Positions 38,574 through 48,888 of a stretch of DNA of 64,000 nucleotides are shown here, one piece after another. The notes beneath the pieces were generated by a model. It saw nothing but the letters and a program-made list of their open reading frames with translations, ran no database searches and had not been told where the DNA came from. Position numbers and translations under genes: made by a program. This DNA comes from Candidatus Thiomargarita nelsonii (lineage in GTDB: Bacteria; Pseudomonadota; Gammaproteobacteria; Beggiatoales; Beggiatoaceae). Numbering within the stretch: position 1 is the first letter of the stretch; each line of letters starts with the position of its first letter. The stretch covers positions 1 through 64,000 of the forward strand of contig JSZA02000013.1 in the NCBI GenBank assembly GCA_000785145.2. The letters run 5' to 3'.

Positions 38574-39304
38574 ATTTGGATTTAAGCATTGCCCTCGTCA
38601 CGGGCGCAAGTCGCGGGATTGGTCAAGGTATTGCCTTGGCTTTAGGACAAGCTGGGGCTAAAGTGTACGGCACAGCAACAACAAGCGGCGGTGCTGATAG
38701 GATTACGCAATTTTTAAGCGAACATGACATCAAAGGAGAAGGCAAGGTACTTGATGTCGCCGACTCTGACTCCATCAATGCGTTGGTGGCGAGTTTAGGT
38801 AAAAAAGAAATGCCGAGCATATTAGTCAATAATGCGGGCATTGCTCGTGATGGGCTATTGATGCGTATGCGAGATGAAGATTGGAATCAAGTCATCAATA
38901 CCAATTTAACTGGCGTTTATCGCTTGTCCAAAGCCTGTCTCCGTGCCATGATGAAGGCACGACATGGGCGGATAATAACGATAACCAGCGTTGTCGGCTT
39001 GACGGGTAATCCAGGACAGGCAAACTATGCTGCGACAAAGGCTGGCGTGATCGCTTTTAGCAAATCATTAGCCAATGAAGTGGGTAGTCGTGGTATTACG
39101 GTGAATACCGTCGCACCGGGCTTTATTGAAACTGATATGACGGAAAACTTGTCTGAAGATCAACGCACTGCTTTTTTGGAAAAAATTCCACTCAAGCGTG
39201 CTGGTGGCGTGAATGATGTAGCACAAGCGGTGGTGTTTTTGGCATCAGCACCTTATATTACCGGAGAAACTTTACATGTCAATGGTGGCATGTATATGTC
39301 TTAG
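38570..39304 (+). CDS. fabG: 3-oxoacyl-ACP reductase
   Basis: 244 residues, a classical short-chain dehydrogenase. NADPH-binding TGASRGIGQGIA and NNAGIARDG are present. The catalytic Ser is in ITITSVVG and the Tyr/Lys in GQANYAATKAGVIAFSKS. The C-terminal ITGETLHVNGGMYMS end is typical of FabG. Coupled to fabD by a four-base overlap. Confidence 0.96.
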   Translation: MNLDLSIALVTGASRGIGQGIALALGQAGAKVYGTATTSGGADRITQFLSEHDIKGEGKVLDVADSDSINALVASLGKKEMPSILVNNAGIARDGLLMRMRDEDWNQVINTNLTGVYRLSKACLRAMMKARHGRIITITSVVGLTGNPGQANYAATKAGVIAFSKSLANEVGSRGITVNTVAPGFIETDMTENLSEDQRTAFLEKIPLKRAGGVNDVAQAVVFLASAPYITGETLHVNGGMYMS

Positions 39305-39362
39305 TCAGTGTTCAGTTATTTCTCGTTCCCTACGCTCCGCGCACTCACTTAAAGTTTTTTTT

Positions 39363-39448
39363 GTAGGGTGGGTAGAGCGGAGCGAAACCCACCATTGTTA
39401 GAAATTTAAACTATTTGGTGGGTTTCGCTCTCGCTCTACCCACCCTAC
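39363..39448. repeat. GTAGGGTGGGTAGAGC inverted repeat between fabG and acpP
   Basis: Arms GTAGGGTGGGTAGAGCGGAGCG… and …CGCTCTACCCACCCTAC form a long hairpin in the fabG–acpP gap. It has the core of the 11-bp-duplication MITEs but lacks their CAATGCC ends. Confidence 0.8.
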
Positions 39449-39532
39449 ATAATCTTCTTTTGTTTCCGCGGAGCGTGGGAAGCGATATAACTGATACCTG
39501 ATACCTGATAACTGAAAAGAGGCTAATTTGTT

Positions 39533-39772
39533 ATGAGTACTGTTGAAGAACGTGTCAAGGAAATTGTCGTTGAACAATTGAGTGTCAAAGAAGAAGAGGT
39601 TCGCAATGAATCCTCATTTGTCGATGATCTCGGTGCTGATTCTCTTGACACCGTAGAATTGGTGATGGCACTTGAAGAAGCATTTGGGTGCGAAATCCCT
39701 GATGAAGAGGCAGAGAAAATACAAACAGTACAACAAGCTATTGATTATATCAATAATAACAAAGAAGATTAA
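39533..39772 (+). CDS. acpP: Acyl carrier protein
   Basis: 79 residues. The phosphopantetheine attachment Ser is in [33 protein letters not shown]. Highly acidic, as expected. It carries growing acyl chains for the surrounding Fab enzymes. Confidence 0.97.
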   Translation: MSTVEERVKEIVVEQLSVKEEEVRNESSFVDDLGADSLDTVELVMALEEAFGCEIPDEEAEKIQTVQQAIDYINNNKED

Positions 39773-39841
39773 GGTTTCTAGGGAGGCCATGTTACATCTA
39801 AGATGTACTGGCCTTTCTTTTTGCGAGGTTGTGTACAGAAA

Positions 39842-41077
39842 GTGAGTAAAAGACGAGTTGTTATTACTGGCCTGGGTGCTGTTTCCCCTGTGGGCTTGAC
39901 TGTCAAAGACAGTTGGGAAAGCATATTGGCAGGCAAAAGCGGAATTGCGACTATTACCGATTTTGATACTGCCGGTTTTGCAACCCAATTTGCCGGGCAG
40001 GTTAAAGGCTTTGATGTCAAAAAATACCTATCTCCCAAAGAAGCAAAAAAAATGGATCCCTTCATCCATTATGGGATTGCAGCCGCTGTAGAAGCCATTT
40101 CTGATGCCAGCTTAGAAATTACTGAAGCCAATGCCGATCGAATAGGTGTGGCGATAGGGTCTGGGATAGGCGGACTCCCCGGGATTACAAAAGGCCATGA
40201 TGCTTATCGGCGAGGGGGGGCGCGTAGGATTTCTCCCTTTTTTGTGCCCAGTAATATTATTAATATGATATCGGGCAACTTATCAGTGAGATACGGTTTG
40301 AAAGGCCCTAATTATGCCATTGTCACCGCTTGTTCAACAGGGACACATAATATTGGAAATGCTGCCCGTTTGATTGAATATGGTGATGCGGATGTGATGA
40401 TTGCGGGTGGTGCTGAAATGGCCTGTTCGGAGATGGGAATTGGTGGATTTGGGGCCTCCCGTGCCTTATCCACCCGCAATGATTCGCCTGAAACGGCGAG
40501 CCGTCCTTGGGACATCGAACGTGATGGTTTTGTCCTCAGCGATGGTGCGGGTGTGTTGGTGCTAGAAGAATATGAAATGGCAAAACGGCGTGGGGCTCGT
40601 ATTTATGCAGAGTTGATGGCTTCTGGTATGAGTGCTGATGCCTACCATATGACCCTACCGGCAAAAGATGGGGATGGGGCTCGACGCTGTATGTTGAATG
40701 CTTTGCAGAATGCCCAGTTAAATCCCGAGCAAGTGGACTACATTAACGCGCATGGCACTTCAACCCCCGCTGGTGACAAGGTTGAAACGTTTGCGATAAA
40801 AAAAGCCTTTGGTGATCATAAGTTAGTTGTCAGTTCGACCAAATCTATGACGGGACATTTATTAGGGGCGGCTGGCGGTATAGAGGCGGTTTTTAGCGTG
40901 TTAAGTATTCGTGATCAAGTCGCTCCTCCAACCATTAACCTATTTAAGCTCGATCCTGAGTGTGCCGGTTTAGACTATGTGCCCCATCAGGCGAAGGAGA
41001 TGAAAATTGATGTGGCTTTGTCGAATTCGTTTGGATTTGGGGGAACCAATGGGACGTTGGTGTTTAAGCGTGTGTGA
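39842..41077 (+). CDS. fabF: Beta-ketoacyl-ACP synthase II
   Basis: 411 residues from GTG 39842 ([18 protein letters not shown]), matching FabF length. An in-frame ATG at 39803 would add 13 atypical residues. The active-site Cys lies in [15 protein letters not shown], with His in [14 protein letters not shown] and in [13 protein letters not shown]. It condenses acyl-ACP with malonyl-ACP during elongation. Last fatty-acid gene of the operon. Confidence 0.95.
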   Translation: MSKRRVVITGLGAVSPVGLTVKDSWESILAGKSGIATITDFDTAGFATQFAGQVKGFDVKKYLSPKEAKKMDPFIHYGIAAAVEAISDASLEITEANADRIGVAIGSGIGGLPGITKGHDAYRRGGARRISPFFVPSNIINMISGNLSVRYGLKGPNYAIVTACSTGTHNIGNAARLIEYGDADVMIAGGAEMACSEMGIGGFGASRALSTRNDSPETASRPWDIERDGFVLSDGAGVLVLEEYEMAKRRGARIYAELMASGMSADAYHMTLPAKDGDGARRCMLNALQNAQLNPEQVDYINAHGTSTPAGDKVETFAIKKAFGDHKLVVSSTKSMTGHLLGAAGGIEAVFSVLSIRDQVAPPTINLFKLDPECAGLDYVPHQAKEMKIDVALSNSFGFGGTNGTLVFKRV

Positions 41078-41109
41078 TTTATACAAATTTTGAGTTGAAA
41101 CGCGATTTC

Positions 41110-41299
41110 GTTGTTTCGGGAATGAGGTACGATTTCCCGAAACTCAATAAATAACTTAAACATAAGTAGGGTGGATTAAGCGATAGCTCCTCCCCCTTAA
41201 TTTATAGATTAATCAGGTGGATACGCTATCGCTTAATCCACCCTACATGATGGTTAGCGATCTTCGTTTCGGGAAATCGTACCTCATTCCCGAAACAAC
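41110..41299. repeat. Nested palindrome: GTTGTTTCGGGAATG… arms enclosing GTAGGGTGGATTAAGCG arms
   Basis: The outer 35-bp arms (41110-41144, 41265-41299) are inverted copies. The inner arms GTAGGGTGGATTAAGCGATAGC / complement are a second palindrome inserted within the first. It fills the fabF–mltG gap. Confidence 0.82.
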
Positions 41300-41318
41300 T
41301 GAACGACACAGCAAACAA

Positions 41319-42395
41319 ATGTTTAGAATCCTCTTTCTCTTCCTACTTTTCCTACTCTTGTCTATAGCAGCCGTAAGCGGTGGTGGCTATTGGCTCTACA
41401 AAAACCACCTCACTGCACCATTACCCTTACAGAAAGATCTACATTATACCGTTGAATCGGGTGCCACTTTACATCAAATAGCGGCTGATTTGAGGGCACA
41501 AGGCTTGCTCAACTATCCCACTGCACTGGCTTGGGTAACATTGGCACGCTATGAAAAACGGGCACATCTGATTAAACTCGGAGAATATCTCATCCCAAAA
41601 AGTATGACGCCACAGCAATTGCTGGACATTTTGATTGCGGGTAAAACTATACAATATAGTTTATCCTTCCCTGAAGGGTGGAACTTTCGGCAATTGATGG
41701 CGGCAGTACGCAAACATCCTAAAATAGTGCAAACCCTTGGTGAGATTGATAATCAAACCATCATGGCGAAACTGGGTTGGGGAGAAATGCACCCTGAAGG
41801 GCGTTTTTTTCCAGATACTTATCTTTTTCCAACCGGCACGACGGATGTAGAATTTTTGCAACGCGCCTACAAAATGATGGAAAAAGAGTTGATGGCTGCT
41901 TGGGAAAATCGGGGCGACGATTTACCCTTCAATACGCCTTATGAGGCTTTAATATTAGCATCCATTATTGAAAAGGAAACGGGTGTGGCTGAGGAGCGCC
42001 CTCTTATTGCCAGCGTGTTTGTGCAGCGCTTGAAAAAAAATATGCTTTTACAAACTGATCCGACAGTGATTTACGCGCTGGGCAATGCCTTTGATGGGAA
42101 TATTCGGAAACAGGATTTAAAAGTCAAGAATCCTTATAATACTTATGTCAATAAGGGATTACCGCCCACTCCGATTGCGATGCCTGGACGCGCTGCTTTG
42201 CAGGCTGCTGTGAATCCGGTTGATAGTCAGGCATTGTATTTCGTTGCTAAAGGTGATGGTAGCCATTATTTTTCCGAGACTTATCGAGAACATCGGTGTG
42301 CGGTGATTGAATTTCAACTTAAAGAGAAATCGCCACGCCGCTATCGAAGTCAGTGTAGGAAATATCCAAGTTGTGCGGTGTGTCGGCGGCCTTGA
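41319..42395 (+). CDS. mltG: Endolytic murein transglycosylase MltG (YceG)
   Basis: 358 residues from ATG 41319; upstream in-frame codons lie in the palindrome. One membrane helix (ILFLFLLFLLLSIAAVSGGGYWLY) precedes a LysM-like segment (YTVESGATLHQIAADLRAQGLL). The catalytic domain follows, with Glu in LILASIIEKETGVAEERPLIASVF and the KNPYNTYVNKGLPPTPIAMPG signature. MltG cuts glycan strands at the inner membrane. The C-terminal tail (SPRRYRSQCRKYPSCAVCRRP) is unlike the usual QLKR-type end, so the last 20 residues may be frameshifted or newly acquired. Confidence 0.92.
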   Translation: MFRILFLFLLFLLLSIAAVSGGGYWLYKNHLTAPLPLQKDLHYTVESGATLHQIAADLRAQGLLNYPTALAWVTLARYEKRAHLIKLGEYLIPKSMTPQQLLDILIAGKTIQYSLSFPEGWNFRQLMAAVRKHPKIVQTLGEIDNQTIMAKLGWGEMHPEGRFFPDTYLFPTGTTDVEFLQRAYKMMEKELMAAWENRGDDLPFNTPYEALILASIIEKETGVAEERPLIASVFVQRLKKNMLLQTDPTVIYALGNAFDGNIRKQDLKVKNPYNTYVNKGLPPTPIAMPGRAALQAAVNPVDSQALYFVAKGDGSHYFSETYREHRCAVIEFQLKEKSPRRYRSQCRKYPSCAVCRRP

Positions 42396-42563
42396 TAATT
42401 CGTGCAAGGTGCGCCTTGCACTCCTGATTTCCTATCATAGCTTCAGAAATTCTTCTAGCAGACTTGACATTGTTGTTGGAGTCCAAAGCTTTAGCTTTGG
42501 ACAAGTGTCTCATACCCACGGTGGACTCCAAAATACATTAAAATTAGCTTCGCTGACTTCGTA

Positions 42564-43906
42564 TCATGGTTCGGTACTTATATATCTCACCCCACTTTCC
42601 TCTGGTACCCTCAGCACACGCCTTTTTTTCACATAATTCACAAAAGACTCAGCATAATCAAAATAGGTATCGATACCACCTCGTTCTTTTAACACTTTAC
42701 CAAAGGTCGTATAACCATCTCGACCACTCGCAATAAAAGAATTCATGCCCACCCGATACGTTTTCTTGAGAGCAAGAAAAGACCAATTGCCATTCTCATC
42801 TCGGATTTCAAGACGAGTGATACGCTGATGCGCTGGGCGTTTGACTTTAATCGTGTAACGGATACCCCCCGCATAAGGAAAAGAACCACTAGAGCCACCT
42901 TGATCAAAATGATGACTCAGTGCCTCTTCAAGCACTTGCTTGATTTCGGCACCCGTCATTTATAACACATAAATCGTGTTCGTGAAAGGCAATAAAGTAT
43001 AAGCCGTTTCAATGCTAATATCACCTTGGAACACATCAATACGCACGCCCCCAGCATTTTGAATCACCAGTTGAACGCCATAGTTTCTACTATTCAATTG
43101 CTGTAAATAAGCTTCAGCCACCAAAGGGGCAATCTGGCTACCATTGGCTAATTCAACACCAGAGGGATGAATGCCGGGAATACGGATATGCAAGAAATTA
43201 TCCGCTGCTTGCCCAATCACCTTTTTGGCACGCTTTTCCACCCGTTTTGTGTAGCTTGCCAATTGTTGAGCGATGAGCGGATCGGGTTTTACAATGTCGA
43301 TATTCGGATGACTGGCAATAATGGCCTCAATTTTGGCTTGAGTCGGCTGTTGAAAGCTATCGCCAAGCAGCAAAATAGGCGCTCCATCACATTCAGTCAC
43401 GACCCCCTTATCATCAAATGCCACATTCAAAGAACCGACCATATAAGAATATTGCCATGCTTGGACAATACAAACGGGTTCACCTCTGGGTGAAGTCACT
43501 TTGGTCGGATAAGGACCCTCAGAAATGAGACCAAACGTCGTGAAGTCACCTAAAAGCGTATGAGAATCACCGCCGACAAATCAATACCGGCAACTTGTTG
43601 AGCTAGGGCTTGTTCTTTCGTATAACCGTAATGGCTCATCAAAATGATTTTATTAATGCCCAGAGCTTCGAGATTTTGGACCATTTTTTTGGCTGTTTCC
43701 ACTTCATCAAAAAAAGTTAAATCCTCACAGGGTTGAGAACTGACGAGGGTTTTGAGTGTATCAATGCCAATAAAGCCCACTTTATGCCCCCCAATTTCTT
43801 TAATGAGATAAGGAATAACCAATCCCTTAAAATCCTGACTGTTAGAAAAATCAATATTAGCGAGCGTAGGGTGCGTCCAACGCACCTTTTTGTCGGTATA
43901 GATCAA
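42564..43906 (-). pseudogene. 5'-nucleotidase / UshA-like metallophosphatase, truncated and broken
   Basis: Three pieces. 43906-43550 (…DFKGLVIPYLIKEIGGHKVGFIGIDTLKTL…LMSHYGYTKEQALAQQVAGIDL) needs a one-base shift near 43560 to continue as VGGDSHTLLGDFTTFG…. At 42960-42962 a TAA interrupts IYVL-MTGAEIKQVLEEAL, where the paralogues have Glu. The remainder is the nucleotide-binding C-terminal domain (…YRVGMNSFIASGRDGYTTF). The N-terminal metal-binding part is missing and replaced by a GTAGGGTGCGTCC repeat at about 43860. Such enzymes are periplasmic and salvage nucleotides. Confidence 0.85.
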
Positions 43907-44585
43907 TTATACGTGACTTTATTTGTGCACAGGACGCACCCTGAATGATATCCAGGCTACGCTCGCTTTATGTTCAACCGCCCTTTTAGATGTCATTTTG
44001 GACGAGACGCCCAAGTCTCGCTCCACACGATTAAATACTTATACGAGAAAAACTATAGGTGAGGTTAATCATGTCTGGCTGGAAAGAACAAATCATTCAA
44101 CTACAAAATGAAGGAAACTGGCATACGATGTTACAACTTGCTAAACGTTGGACTGAAGCAAAACCAAGAAATGCTACCGCATGGTATGCCGTTGGAGTTG
44201 CTTCTCATCAACTGGGAGAATATAATCAGTCTTCTGACGCTTTTCAAAGAAGTTTAAAACTTGATCCTGATAATGCCCAAACATGGGCTAATCTTGGAGC
44301 AGTGTATAGTTGTTTTGAAGAATATGAAAAAGCCATTGAAGTGTATGAAACCGCCGTGAAAAAAGCACCAAAAGATGCTGACATTTTGCTTTGTTTGGGC
44401 CGTGCTTATTTAGCCGTTAAACGTCATCACAAAAAATTTGGCCCGGTGCTTGAAAAACTAACTGGAATGGCTCCCGAAAAGGCGATGAGATAAAACCAAG
44501 CGAAAGAACAAGCGTAAGCGGTAAAAAACGCTGAACGCGATTTATCACTTGAGATGCTTACGACCCTACAATATCGATTTTATCA
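43858..44585. repeat. Duplicated segment, copy 1 (TPR gene plus flanks)
   Basis: 728 bp matching 60994-61745. The TPR coding region and about 90 bp downstream are identical base for base. The upstream 170 bp carry a few substitutions and a 20-22-bp indel. It starts at a palindrome GCGAGCGTAGGGTGCGTCC and ends at TATCA. Confidence 0.95.
44071..44493 (+). CDS. Tetratricopeptide-repeat protein, copy 1
   Basis: 140 residues. Three TPR units: NEGNWHTMLQLAKRWTEAKPRNATAWYAVGVA, then HQLGEYNQSSDAFQRSLKLDPDNAQTWANLGAVY, then SCFEEYEKAIEVYETAVKKAPKDADILLCLGRAY. No signal peptide. Start ATG 44071, with AGGTGAGG upstream. TPR proteins serve as protein-interaction scaffolds. An identical copy lies 17 kb downstream, so duplication or gene conversion is recent. 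Partner unknown. Confidence 0.85.
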   Translation: MSGWKEQIIQLQNEGNWHTMLQLAKRWTEAKPRNATAWYAVGVASHQLGEYNQSSDAFQRSLKLDPDNAQTWANLGAVYSCFEEYEKAIEVYETAVKKAPKDADILLCLGRAYLAVKRHHKKFGPVLEKLTGMAPEKAMR

Positions 44586-44594
44586 ATTGATCAG

Positions 44595-45239
44595 GTGACG
44601 AAGCCGGAACGGGCTTATATTATCAAACTGTTAATGGAAACCGATGAAGCCAACGCGGCACATCCTTTGGCGTTATATTCAGAAAAGATTGTCGATTTTT
44701 TTTCGGATGATCCTGAAGTAATCAATGACATTTTCCGCTTCATTGAAAACTATTACCAAGTTCTGCCTATTTTATCAACTTTACCAATCTTACAAATTCC
44801 GAGACATTTGAGATGGAATATTGAGAGATGGCTTCCCCGGGAAAAGCCAGTAAAAACAAATAGGGTGATTCCGGTACGGCATGTTAATAATTTTGCTGGT
44901 GCGTGTACCAAGATGATAGAAACACATTATTCTACGCTTATCGACAAGGAGTCAGATCCATCAAAATACGGTGATGTGACGTTGTTGTATGTAAACAACA
45001 TTTTAATTGGTTCGATGAAGATGTACAAGGATCAGTCAATTTTAGGATTAACAACGTTTCAAGATTCACGAGGAAGATTTCCAATTGTCACAAACGGAGT
45101 GTATGTCACGACAAAAGAAATAACGAGGCAAGCTGAGCGAGCGTTTAACGAACATGGGAAATGGGCAAGGTTATATTTAGATCAGCTGCCACTGTTACCG
45201 ATGGAATTTATGTTGGCGGAAGCTGGACCTGATATTTGA
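44595..45239 (+). CDS. Hypothetical protein, 214 residues
   Basis: Starts at GTG 44595, ten bases beyond the end of the duplicated segment, so its true 5' end may have been replaced. Helical first part (EKIVDFFSDDPEVINDIFRFIENYYQVLPIL), then a beta-rich part (YGDVTLLYVNNILIGSMKMYKDQSILGLTTF). No family is recognised. The 3' end overlaps a convergent ATPase remnant by 32 bases. Confidence 0.5.
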   Translation: MTKPERAYIIKLLMETDEANAAHPLALYSEKIVDFFSDDPEVINDIFRFIENYYQVLPILSTLPILQIPRHLRWNIERWLPREKPVKTNRVIPVRHVNNFAGACTKMIETHYSTLIDKESDPSKYGDVTLLYVNNILIGSMKMYKDQSILGLTTFQDSRGRFPIVTNGVYVTTKEITRQAERAFNEHGKWARLYLDQLPLLPMEFMLAEAGPDI

Positions 45240-45786
45240 CTCCGTCAGAACTTAATTCGGTTTCTCCGAATTTATTCTTCTCAGTAAACCAGATTTGATC
45301 GGTTCTAAAAAGAGAATTATCTAACAAGGTTGTTTCATGAGTCGCAAAAATTAATTGAGTATTTTTTGGATTACTTTTTGAGTTATGGAACAATCTAATG
45401 AGAAAGCGACATAACTTAGGATGCAAACTATTGTTAAATTCATCAAAAAAAATCACGCCACCCGTTTCAAACGGCTTTAAAATGAGTCCTCCCAGCGCAT
45501 ACAAGATTTGTGTCCCTTCAGATTCTTCACTTAATTCAAAGGGTTGATTTTATACGGCAATACCCTGATCATAAACTTGATGAATTGTTTTAATACCATA
45601 TTTGTTTTGGGTAATGATATTTTGTTTAATGTCTGCGGGTAAATCGTTCGGTAATTGAAATTCACTTTCATCTCTTTCTCTGATCAGCGTCCTTTCTATT
45701 TTGGTATCACAAACTTTAATTAGCTGACTGAGTTTTTGAGCTAAACGACTATCATTCGCATAAATTTCTGACACTTTTCTGCTCAT
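45208..45786 (-). pseudogene. C-terminal half of an AAA (AAA_15/RloA-like) ATPase
   Basis: The first part (MSRKVSEIYANDSRLAQKLSQLIKV…) is followed by an in-frame TAA (45550-45552). The same frame then gives QPFELSEESEGTQILYALGGLIL (signature motif) and GGVIFFDEFNNSLHPKL (Walker B) with QLIFATHETTLLD. The N-terminal P-loop half is missing and the 3' end runs into unrelated sequence. It is a remnant of an ATPase like those paired with RloB/TOPRIM effectors in defence. Confidence 0.78.
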
Positions 45787-45902
45787 TCCAAAATTCTATC
45801 TTTTTAAAATAAGAATAGAGTGCGCCCATTTGCTCATCAATTTTTTTTGTTTAACGAGACTTGGTATTGATATTTAATATTAATAGGATTTCTGTAACAG
45901 CT

Positions 45903-46804
45903 TTAAACCCCATACAACACAAACGCCGCCCAATACGCCTTCTCCACTGATGACATCTCCCAAGCCCGTTTGACAGGCCGATAATACCATTAAATCACTC
46001 TTTAAGTCATAACCGGGCCATTCACCGGCGGTGACATAGCCATCAATCCCCTTTGGGTTGTTGATCTGTCCCAAGACAATTGAAGATAAAGCCGGTACTT
46101 GTGGGCTCAGGTAGCCATGTGCCGAAAAGACTAAATAACGATATTGAGCTAAGATACCTTGTTGATTAAGGCTCTTTAGTTTCGTCAAGGCACCGGGTAA
46201 GTCTTTCCATATCAAGTTCAGTTGCGAGAGGGCACCGGCATAATCGCCACTACGCATAACCATTTGACGGGCAATATTGTAGTCAGTTGTGCTGGGATTG
46301 CCTTTGGAGGATAGGGATTGCACATAGCTGATCTGGTGTTGGGCAATCACGGGTTGATTAGAGCCTTCAAAGCGCAATGTTTCAAACGGTATCGACGCTA
46401 AAGCACCAGATGGTGAGATAATCCAGTGTGGTTTATCTTTGATGATGTCTTTAAGTGGCTCTAATAGGTGTTTTGTCAGTTTATTGTTGAGTGCTTTCCT
46501 TTTTTGAAGTGGCGTTTTTCCAAATCGGAGTGGAGTGCCTCGCTTTTGACTTTTGAAAGAAGAGAGGTACTGTCGGTAGTTTTCCAAGTCTTTTTCGAGT
46601 GAGGGAATTTCTGGCTAATACATCATTTTTATTAACAAGGTAACTGATTAGCACCGCATCCGCTGGCAACAATGGAGCACCTTCTTTGGCTCCGATTGTT
46701 TGTACTTTGCTGAGTTGGGCATATTTTGGGTATTTGGTTTTGAGCTGTTCTTCAAACTGAGTTAGTTCGACAATCAGTTGGTTTTTATCGGTTTCTAAAC
46801 GCAC
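45903..46804 (-). pseudogene. CHAT-domain (caspase-like) protein remnant
   Basis: A first piece (46804-46590, …LLPADAVLISYLVNKNDVLA) shifts frame near 46600 into IPSLEKDLENYRQYLSSFK… and the protease domain. HWIISPSGALASIPFETLRFE leads to catalytic His in LVFSAHGYLSP and Cys in LSACQTGLGDVISGEG. After GEG the domain is missing and another frame gives only YWAAFVLYGV, so an internal deletion removed the C-terminal part. CHAT proteases act in programmed cell death and CRISPR-like or gasdermin pathways. Confidence 0.85.
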
Positions 46805-47023
46805 TCTGTCATTTAGGCGATTGTCAAATATTTTAACATTTATAGAAATCCGATTTTTTAAAAAAATCTGATTTTACATCCGTTATTAAGTACTGAACCA
46901 TGATACTTCGTATTGCTACGTTAATTTTATTGTATTTTAACGAGAGCCACAATAGCGTATCCACATGATTATTATATAAATATATGTGGATACGCCATCG
47001 CTTCAGGTGCCCTAAAGACAAGT

Positions 47024-47140
47024 CTATTGTCTGACTTTTTTTTCAGCAATATTATCTTGAGATAAAAAACGAGCACGCTGAAGTGCATTTGGGCAAGCTG
47101 GAGACATCTTGTCACGCAATAGTTTGAAGGACTTAGCCAT
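47024..47140 (-). CDS. 38-residue remnant resembling the N-terminus of a HigA/Xre-type antitoxin
   Basis: Starts ATG 47138-47140 with AGGA 8 bases upstream, reading MAKSFKLLRDKMSP…. That opening is typical of short helix-turn-helix antitoxins (MxKSFKxLRDKMSPE). The helix-turn-helix itself is absent, replaced by ACPNALQRARFLSQDNIAEKKVRQ and a stop. Probably a truncated antitoxin gene. Confidence 0.4.
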   Translation of the reverse strand: MAKSFKLLRDKMSPACPNALQRARFLSQDNIAEKKVRQ

Positions 47141-47303
47141 AATCAATTTCCTGAATACTAAAAAACACTAACTAATAAATCACCTGTCAATCGCAGAAAT
47201 CAGCCGTTTAAGTCTCTTTCTGATTTGCGGATCGGTGCGGCGGCGAGTTGTTTATTGAGTGCGAGCATTTTATCGACAAGTTGTACAATTGATAAAACCC
47301 TCG

Positions 47304-47600
47304 TTAGCTATCTTTATCTGTCATAAGCAGTTGTACAAGATCAGACAGGAGGAATATTGCCTTCGCTTTTTCACTCAATTGCACAATAAATATAGCGCGT
47401 GTCGATTTATCAGAGATCGTTTTTTCAATTTCTTGAACCCGTGTTCTCTTTTCATACTCTTGATGGTATTCAATACCATTTAGCCACAGTGACAGTGCCT
47501 CATCGGAAAATAAAGGCAAGTTACCAACACGGAACTGAAAATATCCACTATATTCCCCATTATTGTATAAATTACGCACAGACTTTAAGTGTTGTCGCAT
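47304..47600 (-). CDS. Hypothetical ORF within the methylase 3' region
   Basis: 98 residues from ATG 47598-47600 (MRQHLKSVRNLYNNGEYSGYFQFRVGNLPLFSDEALSLWLNGIEYHQ…). The composition is protein-like but there is no recognisable family and no ribosome-binding site. It separates the target-recognition part of the methylase from its C-terminal helical tail, so it may be a foreign fragment or part of the specificity domain. Confidence 0.3.
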   Translation of the reverse strand: MRQHLKSVRNLYNNGEYSGYFQFRVGNLPLFSDEALSLWLNGIEYHQEYEKRTRVQEIEKTISDKSTRAIFIVQLSEKAKAIFLLSDLVQLLMTDKDS

Positions 47601-48740
47601 TTCTGTACTGTGGAATTGCTTGCCAATTATGGTTGGTTTTGTCGGTTGGATTGTCAAAGTCAATGGCGCGGATAGGAAGTTGACGTGCAGTCGTCAGAGA
47701 AAGACGAGGAAATAAACGCTGTCTTCCCTTTTCACCGGAAGCTCGCACATAAAAACCAATCAATCGTGAATTTAAGATGCCAAGCAAATAACACAGATTA
47801 ATCTGATGAGGTATGACAATGATCACCGCTTTATTAGGAATATGAATTATATCAGTTATCGTACAAACCAGCGTTTGACTAGGAATTTCACGGATTAAGA
47901 GTCTTGGCTCGGAGCAAAACTCCCATGAAGGCTTGCTATAACATCGCTCACCATAAGCAACATAATGTTTAAACGTTTCCACAAAATGGTATCTAAAAAC
48001 ATTACGCCCAGTAGATTCTCGCCAAAAATTTTCATCTATTTTAGTCTCAGAATGATAAACACGTTCTTTCATTTCTTGTTGACTGTGTATTGAATTATGA
48101 TAAACCTGCATACCCAGAGTGTATTTAGCGACAGAAGATAAAGGGGCAGATTGAGTTTTTATCTTTCCCATAAGTGCAGCCATTTCTTTTGTTGATGACA
48201 AAGAAAATTTGACTTGCTCATCACCTAACCAAATGCTTTTTTCAATTAAACGCTTTTGTCTAATCGCATCATTTAAAGTTGTCATTGAAGGTATTTCATT
48301 TTTATCTTCAACAATTTCAACAGAGTTGCTGCTTGAACCTTTAACCGTAAAAATAATGAGACTATTAACAGAAACTTTGCTAAAAACATCTCCCCAAAAA
48401 TTCACAATTTGAGTGACTCTACCCTCACTCAGTAGATATTCACGCAATTTTTGGCTAGCAGGAATAGTGAGCAATGTATTTGGAATAATAAAACAAAATC
48501 TCCCATTTTGTGCGATTATTTGATGCGAACGTTCAATAAAATAGCGATAAAGATCAGGTTTACCGGTGGAAAGTTTATAAACGGATTGTAGATATTTTTT
48601 TTCATCTGCATTGGATAAAAGCACATAAGGCGGATTCCCAATCACCGCATCAAATCCCCCCACCTTCTTCATAATCTCAGCAAATTCAGTTTCCCAATCA
48701 AACGCATTAACCCGATACAACAATTCCTCATCCAACAACT

Positions 48741-48888
48741 CAATGCCATTAAGTTAAGGTTTTTTTGTAGGGTGGGTAGAGCGATAGCGAAACCCACCAT
48801 TGTTAGAAATTTCAACGATTTGGTGGGTGTAGCGAAGCTCTACCCACCCTACAAAAAAAACGTATTTCTGCTTAACTTAATGGCAGTG
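48741..48888. mobile_element. 148-bp MITE in the methylase gene, 11-bp target duplication
   Basis: Ends CAATGCCATTAAGTTAAG and CTTAACTTAATGGCAGTG (one mismatch), with a GTAGGGTGGGTAGAGC core. ATCCAACAACT is duplicated at 48730-48740 and 48889-48899. Insert plus duplication is 159 bp. Confidence 0.92.

Noticed and set aside
39803..39841. ATG 39803 as the fabF start
   Set aside because: Adds 13 residues ([12 protein letters not shown]…) absent from FabF proteins; GTG 39842 gives the standard N-terminus and length.
41217..41318. A start for mltG inside the nested palindrome
   Set aside because: The upstream codons are repeat-derived; ATG 41319 gives the normal membrane-anchor start.
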